The position numbers were made by a program, and so were the translations under genes. From Tubiluchus corallicola (Eukaryota; Priapulida; Priapulimorpha; Priapulimorphida; Tubiluchidae): a stretch of DNA of 64,000 nt. Positions 38,301-48,914 of the stretch are shown piece after piece (the first letter of the stretch is position 1; each line of letters starts with the position of its first letter). The notes under the pieces are model-generated. The model was not told the origin of the DNA. It saw only the letters and a program-made list of their open reading frames with translations, and did not search any database. The stretch spans positions 246,001 to 310,000 of the forward strand of contig JAQGDQ010000078.1 of assembly GCA_030141605.1 (NCBI GenBank). Direction: 5' to 3'.

Positions 38301-41300
38301 CAATCAATTTCATATGTAGAAATTTTACAATTTCTGACAATAATGGAAGTGATTTGTGGCGAAGTGTGAATAATATGTATTAGCTTGTAACTAACTCCAC
38401 CTATGATGTACTTCAAAATTATCAGGCGTCTAACATGACATTAAGTTGTTGCACTACATTTGTTACATTCCATAGTGACTGTTTAGTAATTATTGAGAAC
38501 ACTTGGCATATAATTATGCTGATTTAGGCAATGCATTTTTCTCACCAAAGTTATAGCTGTGCCAAAAAACTGAGGTCTATCTGGCTCAGAATCTTGGTAA
38601 TTGTTAACATCCCACTGATATGCTAACACAGCATTCTTACGTTTCCACACTTCTAAAAACAAAGTACCTGCGGGCAGTAACAAAGCAAATTTTAAAATTA
38701 TATTTTGTTATGCTTTCAAACAATGTTATTGTAATAACACTGAAAATTTTATTGTAGCATTTGCGAACTTTTAAAAATACGCTAAAATTTTAACTGTGAT
38801 ACGTTTTTATATACAAGAATAGAGTTTATGTGTAACAAACAAATAGCAACGAAATACACACTCACTGTTGTCATATATAGAAGGCAATTAATTTATTGTT
38901 TTACGTCATGCTCTAAAAAATCATGCTGTGAAATAAGTCCATCCATTTACATTGTTAACATCCAAAAATTAATTACGTGAAAGGGTTACAAGAAAGTCTT
39001 ATTGTTACCAGAAAATAATTTTGCTATATACAAGAATGCAGAATTAGTAATATATAAACACCTACCCCATAGACACAAGACTAGAGCAAAATATGGAGTT
39101 ACACTGTTGTCAAATGAAAGTTGTACAACTGATACAACGTCTTGAGTTAGTTGTAGAAAGTCTTCCCTGGTTTAAAAAGAAACAAGGTCGAAACTGGAGT
39201 TCAAACAATTATGTAAAATGTTGTGAACAAATTTTGGAATGCAGGTGTTAATATATTAGACTTGAGTTAATTAGTAATAACAGCAATATAGATAATAAAT
39301 AAGCATGCAAATAAAACACAATTACAATATTGTTGTCATGTTAGAACAGTACCATTAAAAGCAAAAGCAAAAGCAAAGACTATGCTTGCAGGCTCATTTC
39401 GGCCACTGATGCTGCTTTTCTCTATCTCTCATTCTCTATCTATCAATCTTGTTATCTTCTGTCTCTCTCTTCCTCTCTGTCTCACTATTTCTTTCCCTCT
39501 TGCTCTCTCACACTCTCTGTCTCTTTTCTCTCTGTCCCGTCTCTCCCCCTCTTCTCCCTCTCGCTTTCTCTCCCCTCCCTAGATGTCTAGTAGCCACCCT
39601 CCAGGGTACGAGAAAACACAAACTCGGCTGGGCATGGCATGGATGTGTACATCATGCTTTTTGCTCCATTATTCTTAGATTTTGATCAGTATGTCAAGAT
39701 AGATACTTGCTTCTTATTTTTATCACTACCTTTCTGATGATGAGTTTGATGAGATGCTGTTCTCCTTCTTGTCGCTGTAGTTGTCTACTCTAGAGAAATA
39801 AGTAATAGCTTTAACTACACAAGTATAACACTTCAAGAAAGGATTACACTTCCAATGTACAGGTTGGCCTAAAAACCTGGTTTTTAAGACCCTGTTATTT
39901 CAGGTCTTTGCAGTTTAAGCCCGTAGTCAAACTTCATTTCCTGTGTTGCTACATCTCATATGTAGATGATCAATTTAATCCAAGTCAATTTAATTCAGTG
40001 CACCTTTTATTTCAATATTTAAAATTGCCATATAATACATTAAAATACACTGTACACACAAAAAACAAAGAATGATCACAGTTTCTAATCTAATGTAAAA
40101 GTCATATTTTCCTTAGATTAGATTATATTTCTTCTGGTCAAAAATTACTGCTTATAAACAATTCTGTATAAGGTTTCTACAACTTACGTAAGATGCATTC
40201 CATATAAAAACACGCACAATCCAAACAAGGAAGGAATCCACAGTGAACTTATGAGCGTTCCCTGCCATGCAAAGTAGAAAGCTATTTTTTCGCCAAAATA
40301 GTTTCTTATTTTCCATAGTGGCTGAAGTTTCCAGAATGTGTTCCATGTCCTTGTAGTGATTAAAAATATAATTAATAAAACTGATTGAACCATTTACTAT
40401 TCACTACATCAGGTGTAATTTAGGTTAATGGATGCACAGTGAATACAGTATCTTAGTTCAATGGATACAGTTATTATTAACGTTTCCTTACTTTGCTTTA
40501 GTTGAGTGAGCCTAAAATCTGTAACCACTTTTAGTTAATTGGTAAAGCTCTTATTCATTAATGTGTTAGGTGTTGTGGCTTCATTTTTATTGCACTGAAG
40601 CTCCCTAGACAGTTTGAAGCTTTCTGCCATGAATTGCAGCTCACGAAATTTGTTCAGCATTGATGCATTGATGCAATGTTTCAGACTTCATGAAATTTGT
40701 ACTTCGCATCTTACTGTAATTTAGTCTGGGTTTGGTAAAGCTGTCTAAATTAAATTCTCGCATAGAATGGAAAAACAAAAATATATACTATTAAGCTATT
40801 TGGACTTTAAATTAACTGCTACTGTTTCAATTTGTTGCTATACTTACTCGTCCAGTTCCCTTCGATAGTCTCGTTTGCCCAAATTTTCATGAGGCATGGA
40901 TTCTCCTGCTTCCACGTTATCGAGAAGTGGAACATTTTTTGCTTTTGAAGCAGCGTGTGCAGATTCGTCGTGGAGCACAAATGCATGCTTGTACACTTGC
41001 TTCATCAGAAGATATGGAAGACCTGAATGAAATGGTACCATTTACACGTATCATGTTGAACTTTACCTGTGCGTTTATGAATCGACTTGTTTCATCTGAA
41101 TTACTGTGGTTTTATGATAATACCTGATTCAAAGAGCCTTCGTCTTTTGCTTTTATGATAACAACTGATTTAAATGAATTTTGCCTGTCCCATTATAAGT
41201 AAATAAGCTTCATCAGGACTTTTATAAGTAGGCGTCGTCTTTTAATTCATTTATGCTTTATAAAATTTTCTTACTATAAAGAATAAGATATTCTCTCTTG

Positions 41301-44300
41301 TGAAATCATTTAAATCTGGTGATAACACACCTAACTATTATAAGAATTGTAACACGTTGTTCTTTTGTGTGTGTGTGTGTGTGTTTACCTCCTCGTTGTT
41401 TTTTGTTTTGGCATTTCTACTGCAAATGACTGCATTAAAAACTGCTCGGTTGCCTATTATAACTTAGTAATGCCTCCCTATAGTTGAATATTGATTATTT
41501 TGCATGCAAATAGTTATGGCTGTAAAGGTCCATGGAGACCACTACCAGGTGCTGCTATGTAATTAGTTACTATAATAAAAGTGAAAGGCTGTGGCGCATA
41601 GCGACAAGCAACTTGGCGTGCATTTGCTAATGGACTGCCATTACTTTTGCTAATTTCAAATCATCGGCCCCCAATGAATTACTAACTAGTCTGGAGTGTC
41701 ATGCTTATGCGTAATTGAAACACGTGACAAGTTCTTAGTTAACTTTGTGTAACTTTTACTTTTTTGTAGGGCACATACTCATATTCAATTTTATTTTCTA
41801 TTTGTATATTTTTGTAGTTTATATGCATTCTAGCTGCATATGTTTTTATATACCAAATACATGTATATAAAGGTTACGTACCTTTTCTGCTTACTAAGTT
41901 TTCTTTTCCCTTCTCTGTCTCATCTCGAATGTCGGTGTTGATAAGTATGTGATGCGTCTACACAAAATAGAATAGATTAACAGCATTAAGATGAAAACGC
42001 CAGCTGCAGCACCTTTAATTGATTTCAGATTTTTTTCTTGATATACACATGTAAGATACGAATAGTCATGGTTAACTATAACATAATGTTTATTTTATTT
42101 TTTTTATTTATCTTATTACGACAACATCAAACAACAATGCAATACAATAAAACACGACATGATGACATGATTAACACAGAATTATATAATTACATTAATA
42201 TTTTCATAAAATGGACATAACATAATATCTATGTAAATTAGCTGTGCGACTAAAATGCAATTGAATGGTGTAGGTGTTAGGGCACAAAAACGGGAAGGCA
42301 AAAAAACGATGGAATAATAATGAAGAATGCAGGAGATGAGAATTAGTGAATTGATATGAATGAATATGAGAGTGATATGAGTGATGATTACAAGCTCATT
42401 TACGTAACCAAGTTCCAGGCAAATTCCTTACCAAATAGCACCTTATACATTAAATAATAGCTTTTCATTAGAGTGACTCCTCATTTATTTTTAACTGGCA
42501 CAAACTGTGGCTTTTCACATACACCATGCTCAGTTGTCTTGTAACCGTGCAACAAACGTTTAAGTTTTTTTTTTGTTTGAGTTGACTATATTAATAATCA
42601 CTTGTAGCTATCAATAACACTTTGAGTGCAGTATTAGGTTTTGCTAGGGGCCATCAAAAATATTCAGAGTATTTATATAATTACAGTTTTTATTGAAAAA
42701 AGTTAATCCTCAGAACTCATCGATATAATTTATAGCCCTGGTTTTCACTACTTACAAGAAGTTGTCTTAGAGCTGTTCTGAAGAAAGTATTTGGATCTTC
42801 ATTACCTTCGTAGATGGATAACTTTTCTGTGATGAAAGGCGCACTGACGAAATCAACTACAAATAACCAAAATTACTGTTGTGTGTAGGAGTAATATAAA
42901 TTTAAATGATAACAAAATGTACATCGATTACACTTTTAGCAATTTGGTGCCCATAGTTAACTGCGAATGCTTTTTATTTTAGTCCAGCCTAGGAAAAAAT
43001 ATAAATCACACAGTGCCTGTTATGCATTTTAAAGTATATTCCAAAAAACGTTTCATACAAAGCTATATTACTTGATTGCATGTGCCTGTTTGAAAGACTT
43101 GTGTAATTGGAAAAGAAAATTATTAATCTTTTATAAAGTATTCGTGTCACTTGGTAAAATGGCACTGCATCGCCAACTCAATTTTCACAAAAAAACACAT
43201 TATTGCTCTTACAATATAAAATAGTTTTTAACTTTTTCTTAATTAGCAAAGCGTGTGCTATGAATAATTTATTTATTTTTCAAACTTTGTGCAGTGTTAT
43301 CTGAACTTGTTTCAAATGACTTAAGGCTAAAAGGGCTGTGCCTAACTGTTATCATGGAAGTTTAAATGTAGAAGCTTTATACAGGGTTACTATTAACATA
43401 AGCCCTGCACACAATAAGACAGCATGTAAGTGATATCAAATTTTAAAACCCAATTTTTTAAGCTTTATTAATGGAGAGGGTTTTCTTGCACTTTAAATAA
43501 AAGAAACCAACAATCAATGATTCAAATACCCCACAATTAAAAGAACTCATCATTAACCTTGAAAAAAACAAAATGTATTCAAAATAAAAAATATTAGAAA
43601 ATTGGGAGTTGATATCTAAATGCCTATCTCAAAATTGTTGATATCAAGTATAATGTGCTCTACTGCAATCCAATCAAGGTTATTGCCAAAAATTTTGTTT
43701 TATGTTTACAATTGATTAAACTATATACCATTTACTGTGATTAATGAATTTCGCCGTACTCACATTGAATCAATAACTAACGAGTTGGTAATAATAGCCC
43801 TCAAAAACTAAGTAAATCGAAATAACTTACAGCCCTTATTGATTAGGGTAGACTTTAATTGTCTAGATGAAAGCAGTTTCTCAAAATTCTAGTGTCTGAG
43901 AGAAAGGGCACGTTTTCTTTTCATTTTAGTAATAACTTTTCTAAGTGATGTTATTTTGCAGGATGTTGCCTCTGTCAAGATGTACAAATTACCTTTAATG
44001 ATGAGTCTTGTGGAATCCTGGACGGACGTGTCATTTCGTTACACTTCATTATTATCTAAGCTGCTGAGCAGCAACCTTAGAATGTTGTCATTATCCTCAC
44101 GTACGTGCCAATTCTTATAATTATGCCAGTTATTTATAGGATTTACATTTTCTGCTTTGCTGGGCCTTCGTTAGCTAGAACCTTTACGGAATCTTGTATA
44201 GTTTACTTATTTTACCTATAAGTGAACGTGGTGTAGGGAAAAAATGTGGTTAGATTGTTACCTTCGTCATCTGTAGTGATTTTTGTCAAGAGGCGTTGGA

Positions 44301-47300
44301 ACAGTTGAACTGATGATATCGTATCAGTGTTAACAACACCACACTATAATAACAAACATCTAATTAGCAACTTAGTGAACTATTAAGCTGTATGGTAAAT
44401 TTATTGTGTATGAAGACAATGTTATTAATTCTTATAATGATGGATGACTATAATGACAGTGATGACATATATTAGCAATGGCGACCACGGTAGCAGACGT
44501 TATGATGATGATGGTGTGGTGTTGGTGGCGGTGACAGCAGAGAGAGTGGCCGTGGCAAGTGCGATAAGAAGGTACAAAATAATGCAGCACAACCTACAGT
44601 TTGCTGTTCATCCATATAGCACTTTTCAGTTCATTGAATGCAGTAATTTTTCAATGGCGACATAGTATACCCTCTGTCCTCTATGTGTCCGCAAAGTTCG
44701 TTGATGTAATAAATTAATTCAGGAACTTTAATGGCGCCATTCCTTGAGTGAATTCAGTAAAGCGTAAGGCAATAATTGAGCGACTTGCCGATCTCAGTTT
44801 CTATAAATAATTTAATGAGCTTTTATGCAGTAAGATTGTTTTGTCATGCTTTTAGCAATATAGCAGTGTAAAAACATGCACCCCATTACTGGCCATTAAT
44901 AGTTTAGGCGCCGAAAAACGCACCACGATAAAAGTCAGTCCATTTTGGCACATTTCAATATTGTGCTGTGGCTTGCATTTGCTTTCTTCACTGGTTTTGA
45001 TGTTGTTTATCTTAAATGAGCTCATGTTATTCTGTATTGCATTTCCTCCTGTTGCTGTTATTCCTGAAGAAGATTATTAAACCAGAGGAAATTCAAACCA
45101 GTCATGTGCATTGACTAGTGTAAAGACTGCTTGACCTTTGAAATGTCTGTAATGTGCGATTTGAACTTGCCGGTTAAATTGGTGGGTTACAAGCTGCATG
45201 AGGGAAATATCCTTTAAGGAAGGTCGGATCTTGAGGGGCTTTGCTAAAAACTTTCAAGTATATTTTTTGGAGAAATGAGTATAATATTTTAATCTTTTGC
45301 ATTGGCTGAATAATTCATTTAATTTAAAATAAGATTTCAGCTTTAAAAAAGAGGCCTGGAAGTCTGAAAACCCAATTTTTAAAAAAGTGGCCATACTTGT
45401 GGCCCCTTAGTTGAGATAAAGGGCCCCTATTCGAAGCCTTTTACTCCAGATAAACTTTATTTGAAGAAGAATTTTGCAATAAGTTTACTTCAAGCTATGT
45501 AAATATTGCTAAAATATAGCAGGAGTAAAAAAAATTAAGACAGGTGTGGCGAGTTAGAAGATGGCTTTGTCTAAGGGGCCCCATAATTTCTTAGCCAAGG
45601 GTCACCACAAAGTCATGATCCAGCCCTGACCATAAACCCTGCTGAAAAATATAAATAATAGTTTTTATACAGCCATGTAGATTGTTGAGAATAAACTTGA
45701 TGTGATCCCATAAAAACTCAACAATGTAGTTGCTTACATAGTCACATGTGCTACCACTGGCCTGTTAAATAAGACATTTAATTTTTGGGTGTCAGCAATC
45801 ATTTTCATTTGGATGTGTTGAAAATAAATCAATTTGGTTATCAGCATTTTTGGATGTGAAGCTACAAGCTGCATTTTTAGAATCACTGCACGTCAATGAA
45901 CATGTAAATATGCATGTGTAGCATGCTAGCAGCTGTACAGTTAGAGCCATTGCACGTCAGTATACATGCAGATATACATGTGTAATATGCAGCCATAGCT
46001 TCTTTGCTAAAATCACTGCACATCAATACCAGAAATAAATAACTTATTTTACAGTGTTTTTATGTATTCAGAAAAACTAAATTTCCATTTTATTCTACAC
46101 ATAGGTATGAATGTGTAGTGAATTAATAACTGCAATCTTACAGACGATGCACGTCAATGTGCAGGTAGACATGCATGCATAGTGTGTAGCTAATACACTT
46201 AGATATGCATGCATAGTGTGTAGCTAATAGCTGCAATATTAGAATCACTGCATATCAGCATACACTTAGATATGCATGTGTAGTGTGGGTAACTATAGCA
46301 GCGGCATTAAAATCACTGCACATCAATATACATGTGCATATGCATATAGTGTATGACTAATAGCTGTGCATATATATACATGTATCAGATGTACTCTGTA
46401 TTGTAAATAAAGTTTAAACTAAACCAGTAACTGTGCTATTAGAGTCACATCATGTCAGTAAATGCATAGATGTGCATGTGCAGTGTATGGCTAATAGATG
46501 TACTATTAAAATCACTAACCTCAGTATTATGCATACGTGTGCATATGTAGTGTATTGCACATAACTACTGTATTAAAGTCAATGCATATCAGTGTAAGCA
46601 TACATGTGTATTATATAGCTAATGGTTGCACTATTAAAGTCACTGCACATCAGTATATGCATGCATGTGTATCTGTAGTGTGCAACTATTAGCTGCACTA
46701 TTAAACTCACTACACATTTGTAGATGCATACATGTGCATGTATAGTATACAGCTAATAGCATCAGCAGCTGCACTGCACATCAATATACAGTCATACATA
46801 TACATTGTACATATGTATGTGTAGTGTGCTTCACACACATTCGTGATTGTCAACACTCAATGTTTTGGTACCTTATTCATTTTAATATACTTGTAATGTT
46901 CAGCACATTTTATCTAGAAAATGAAGCATGTTGTAATTAATACATTAAAAGGTCTATTATTTTCTTATCTCCCAACTTGCTAGATACAATTATTTCTTTG
47001 TCAGCTTGCATTCTTGTATTTACAATTTGACTTTCAAGGCTAACTTAGGTTACTAATTATAAATTATTTTGCCCAACTATAGTATTTTAGATTACTGTGT
47101 TTGCAACTAGCGGCACGACTTGCGTTAACAATTTATCCAATCAGCCTAATTATTTCACGGTTACTTTAGGAAAAATATTGATCATTTAAGGGCCTTCAGC
47201 TATCGTTGGCATCGTCTTGTACCTAAATACTCTAACCAATATCAGTGATTTGAGAAACTGGATTTATAAACATGCTTAATTATGACCATGAAGCAGTGAG

Positions 47301-48802
47301 CAAAAATTTGTAAAAGGTCAAGTACGTTGCTAATATGTTACTTTATAAAGCTTCTGACTTCCAAGTAAGTTTTACTAAATATCGATTTCTGGCAGACTGG
47401 CAGTATCAGAGCCTAGAACCTTAAGATTACAAGCTAGTCACTCAACTGATAGTGGGTCAACGGAAGGAGCTTGGCTCAGTTTGGAAGTAATGATGACGTC
47501 ATAATTGCAGTTAGTTCCAAAACGTGGGTCTTTTAAGGCAGGCTTAGGTCGACCTTGCATCGCAACACAACTGAAAGCAACTGGCATCTCGGCAACTGGC
47601 GGTGTTCGGTACACCAAAAGTTCCGAGTATATCCAGTCGACATCAGCAAGCTTACGATTCAACTCAATGCAACGCAACTCAGTTCCAGCGAGTTGCTCAC
47701 ACTCTCCTCTTGACATGTGATATTCACATAGTTCCAATTGATACTAACAACCTGAACATTGTTTGCCAGTGTTTGTGATCTGGTCTCGTGGTTAGGTTAG
47801 AAATTTTTTCATTCACGGAGCTCAGTTGTCATCAATCTGAGCAGTGTTGCGAGTTTCGGGAACTCGTAACTTGCTTGTTACTCAAAATTGCTGGAAATCT
47901 GTCACGTTTGACCGGAGCATGTGTCTTCGACCATTTCCCATCAGTTGAGGTGAGTTGCATCATGTTGCAAGTCCACCTAAGCTTGGCTTTAGATAATTAT
48001 CTAAGATATTGCAGTACCGCATTTTGTCTTCACTGTGTCAGCAGTTTTGGAGAATATGGCTTTAGAAGCCAGAAAACTACCAATTTTAGAAGCTTTTCTG
48101 CCACTGTTAGGTAACAGTCATCACCTTGGCCATCAGATTTTGCCAATCAGAATGCACACACTTGTTTGGATATTAGCTTAATGTCTTAATTAGGTTACAC
48201 TTTAAACGTATTAGATTATGTGATTTTTTACTCATATCACCCAAGATCATCCTGGTATCCTTCCTGCCTTAAAATTTTGCTTGGCTGTAAGTGCCTGTTT
48301 TATGGTAATATCTGTACACAGTTATTCTCATGTGTGAATACCTTCTGTAAATGAAACTTGACTAATACAGTAGATAGGAAATTCATATACGTACTCCTTT
48401 CAGGGGCATTTCTAGTCGCACCCGCTCTGCTTCTCTACATAGGCGTGGAAAAGGCGTGCATATTTTTACAAAAACGTCCTGACCAATTATTTCCATTTGT
48501 AATTTAACGCCATCTTCTTGCAAAACATTCTCAAATTTCTTTCTGTATTCCACACTTTGTTCAGATGCATTTTCGTGATCCTCTTCATTGCTGTAGACTA
48601 GAACATAGTCGACACGCTCGAGACTAATATCTCTCCCATTTTTGCACTGTTTGCTATTGTCCTTATTCCCAACATCACTTTGGGTGTGAATTGTATTATT
48701 TATATTTGTATCAGTCTGCACAAGAAAACGATGTTGGGTGGATGGAAATTCTGAAGCAGATACATGATCGATTTTTTGTCTGCTGGTTGAAGCCACATTC
48801 AT
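26441..48802 (-). CDS. Anoctamin (TMEM16) family protein, 20 coding exons, 1336 aa
   Basis: Exons in transcript order: 48802-48395, 44343-44262, 42856-42756, 41957-41882, 41022-40848, 40349-40188, 39166-39066, 38667-38546, 38148-38059, 35269-35120, 34201-34165, 33260-33151, 32285-32134, 32052-31881, 31187-31058, 30111-29978, 29641-29561, 29301-29129, 28943-28827, 27878-26441. Phases agree throughout (4011 bases). The order is dimerisation domain, ten-helix anoctamin core, long tail. Family signatures include YFGEKIAFYFAW, FLEVWKRKNAVLAYQWD, YEKVAIKLTEWENHRT, IAPLLALIINLVDIRVDA, RPVAEIAQDIGMW and LLIPDVPATV. Known members are Ca2+-activated phospholipid scramblases or chloride channels, working as dimers in plasma or ER membrane. 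The AQDIG and APLLAL motifs resemble ANO1-7 more than ANO8/10. Which activity this one has cannot be told from sequence. Confidence 0.93.
28396..28746. mobile_element. hAT-like MITE with CAGGGCC ends
   Basis: Starts CAGGGCCGGATTATCC and ends with the inverse of CAGGGCCAGATTACGACC; 351 bases, no transposase. Flanking eight-base sequences GTAATACA and ATAATATG share TAATA, as in a worn 8-bp target duplication. CAGGGCC ends with an inner CCTAGGGC or GGGGCCC box are typical of hAT elements. It lies in the anoctamin intron between the last two exons. Related copies: about 45224-45628 and 58868-58931. Confidence 0.65.
29561..30111 (-). CDS. Anoctamin exons 16-17: TM9-TM10 and end of the core
   Basis: Residues about 690-761. 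GMWFNILRFVNVCGVVTNSF and IAFTSSFGKEFDV match the RPVA..AQDIG.W region and the following helix, but the long luminal insert seen in ANO1-7 between TM9 and TM10 is very short. Exon 17 holds HIVFGLKLVIDLLIPDVP, the last conserved helix of the family. The intron between exons 17 and 18 and the area above exon 17 hold a CAATA-type low-complexity tract (29660-29800). Confidence 0.9.
29660..29800. repeat. CAATA-type pentanucleotide low-complexity tract
   Basis: Imperfect repeats of CAATA/CAACA in the anoctamin intron just above exon 17. They keep a false minus-strand frame of 158 codons open across the real 81-base exon. Confidence 0.8.
31058..32285 (-). CDS. Anoctamin exons 13-15: TM6-TM8, calcium site
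   Basis: Residues about 539-689. By family alignment, the Ca2+-coordinating positions of mouse ANO1 (N650, E654, E702, E705, E734, D738) correspond here to R581, D585, E634, E637, D666 and D670. All five acidic positions stay acidic, with two Glu to Asp changes, while the Asn in TM6 is replaced by Arg. The blocks used are FFKDIILPWMK, LQEYSEKIIQYG and NLVDIRVDA. The alignment was made by eye, so the TM6 register is the least certain. Confidence 0.8.
32366..32771. mobile_element. TA-flanked MITE, second family
   Basis: Starts TACAGTAAGTTCTCACTTAA and ends with the inverse of TACAGTAAATCCTTGTTTAA, flanked by TA; about 406 bases with no coding capacity. A related element with ACAGTAAGCCCTTGTTCAAC ends lies at 60222-60901. 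TA target and ends suggest a mariner/pogo-type MITE. It lies in the anoctamin intron between exons 12 and 13. Confidence 0.65.
33151..38148 (-). CDS. Anoctamin exons 9-12: TM3-TM5, with a 37-base microexon
   Basis: Residues about 410-538. Exon 9 ends in a hydrophobic run FFASGSIILLM. Exon 10 codes for TM3-TM4 (IMVVCISVVAVIVYRVII and FLLGTMIPSLLNAISIVIM). Exon 11 is only 37 bases and codes for LYEKVAIKLTEW. Exon 12 carries ENHRTETAHNNA and FQFANSYASLFYIAFFRQ, the conserved TM5 region. The microexon is secured by the strong family match of its peptide and by phase agreement on both sides. Confidence 0.9.
33335..33995. repeat. Tandem satellite, 95-bp unit, about 7 copies
   Basis: Units start at 33335, 33430, 33525, 33620, 33714, 33809 and 33904, each beginning AGCTT(G/A)CATAATGTTAC. 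Units differ by linked variants (CTAAGTGATCTTTT...TATTC against TTAGTGACTTTTT...TTTTT). The order shows that a block of units was itself duplicated: the units at 33430/33525 match those at 33714/33809. It lies in the anoctamin intron between exons 11 and 12. Confidence 0.95.
35476..36265. repeat. Copy 1 of a ~785-bp CG-richer element
   Basis: Starts CTTATATTAATATTCTTGG, ends TTTTGCGGGGCCTTTGCTA, and is nearly identical over its length to 37083-37860 in the same orientation. It is clearly richer in CG than its surroundings (for example GGCGCCC, AACGGGCC). The minus-strand frame 35583-35873 is open in this copy and shorter in the other. I treat it as chance. No terminal inverted repeats or LTR TG/CA ends are seen. 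Confidence 0.85.
36411..37035. repeat. GT-rich strand-asymmetric minisatellite
   Basis: About 620 bases almost without A or C on the plus strand, built from GGTGTGGTGCAGTG-like and GGTGTGATGTGGTGGAG-like blocks. A longer unit of about 157 bases recurs (36729 and 36886 regions). All frames stay open by composition, including a 208-codon plus frame of V, G, W and C. These are not genes. Confidence 0.95.
37083..37860. repeat. Copy 2 of the ~785-bp CG-richer element
   Basis: Direct copy of 35476-36265 with scattered substitutions and small gaps. Just before it (37049-37078) sits a diverged copy of the element's own 3' end, GGGGTTTGGCTAGT against GGGGCCTTTGCTAG. So the element once lay head-to-tail in a longer array, with the GT tract grown in between. 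All lies in the anoctamin intron between exons 9 and 10. Confidence 0.85.
38546..40349 (-). CDS. Anoctamin exons 6-8: TM1-TM2, short extracellular loop
   Basis: Residues about 281-409. Exon 6 has TWNTFWKLQPLWKIRNYFGE and then the first membrane helix. Exon 7 has SFDNSVTPYFALVLCLWGT, entering the second helix, and exon 8 follows with FLEVWKRKNAVLAYQWD and RPQF. Between the two helices only about 25 residues are present. The Cys-rich CP.CD loop of ANO1-7 is absent, and I found no extra exon for it in the intron 39167-40187. Confidence 0.88.
39412..39584. repeat. Polypyrimidine (CT)n-rich tract
   Basis: About 170 bases of TCTC/CTCT-type low complexity on the plus strand, in the anoctamin intron between exons 6 and 7. 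Open frames here come from composition only. Confidence 0.9.
40848..48802 (-). CDS. Anoctamin exons 1-5: cytosolic N-terminal dimerisation domain
   Basis: Residues 1-280. Exon 1 (408 bases) starts at the ATG at 48802, eight bases inside a TTTCAG acceptor that implies a 5'UTR intron. It contains VDYVLVYSNEEDHENASEQ and a CREAERVRLEMPLKG block, the hallmarks of the anoctamin dimerisation domain. Exon 3 has the DFVSAPFITEKL and PNTFFRTALRQLL segments, equivalent to the TFF..ATR motif of the family. Exon 5 has LLMKQVYKHAFVLHD. Exon 2 (44262-44343) has no recognised motif but good splice sites and fitting phases (0 in, 1 out). The exon 1 donor is GTACGT at 48394; the GTATAT four bases further on would create a stop in exon 2. 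Confidence 0.85.
41366..41384. repeat. (TG)n microsatellite
   Basis: A short TG run in the anoctamin intron between exons 4 and 5. The rest of that 0.86-kb intron shows nothing. Confidence 0.85.
43993..44095 (-). pseudogene. Possible decayed or alternative anoctamin exon
   Basis: On the minus strand this 103-base stretch has an AG just before it and an AAAG|GTAATT donor after it. It has the same phases as exon 2 (0 in, 1 out) and reads DNDNILRLLLSSLDNNEV, one TAA stop, then about 15 more open codons. The first part loosely resembles exon 2 (VQLFQRLLTKITTDDE). It cannot be spliced after exon 2 without a stop. It may be a worn duplicate exon, a poison exon or chance; the acceptor tract is weak. 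Confidence 0.25.
45224..45628. mobile_element. hAT-like MITE, diverged copy
   Basis: Shares the 3' part of the element at 28396-28746, including AATATTGCTAAAATATA and the end GTCATGATCCAGCCCTG (compare GTCGTAATCTGGCCCTG). The left end is worn and its position approximate. Confidence 0.55.
45860..46830. repeat. Diverged tandem array, about 75-85-bp unit
   Basis: About ten to twelve worn units share the order: AATCACTGCACATCA, then an ATGCATATGTGTAGTGT-like block, then AGCTAATAGCTGCACTATTA. Copies vary in length, and some are interrupted by other sequence (near 46060-46140 and 46370-46430). It lies in the first coding intron of the anoctamin gene. Confidence 0.8.
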
Positions 48803-48914
48803 TCTCTGGGCTGAAATTAAAACTTGTTTAAGACACTAACTATCTTATAAATGCTTTTCTATTACAGTTTACAAGAGTAACCAAATTTAGTTTAGATTTT
48901 ATTTGTTAAATCAC

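Larger units (their letters stand above)
44344..48394. other. First coding intron of the anoctamin gene
   Basis: A 4.05-kb intron. It holds a hAT-like MITE (about 45224-45628), a diverged tandem array (45860-46830) and a denser-coding-looking patch at 47438-48114 with open frames on both strands. Nothing else is seen. Confidence 0.7.

Noticed and set aside
39382-39685. Two overlapping plus-strand frames of 66-78 codons
   Set aside because: They come from a CT-rich tract that codes for Leu/Ser runs. It is intron sequence.
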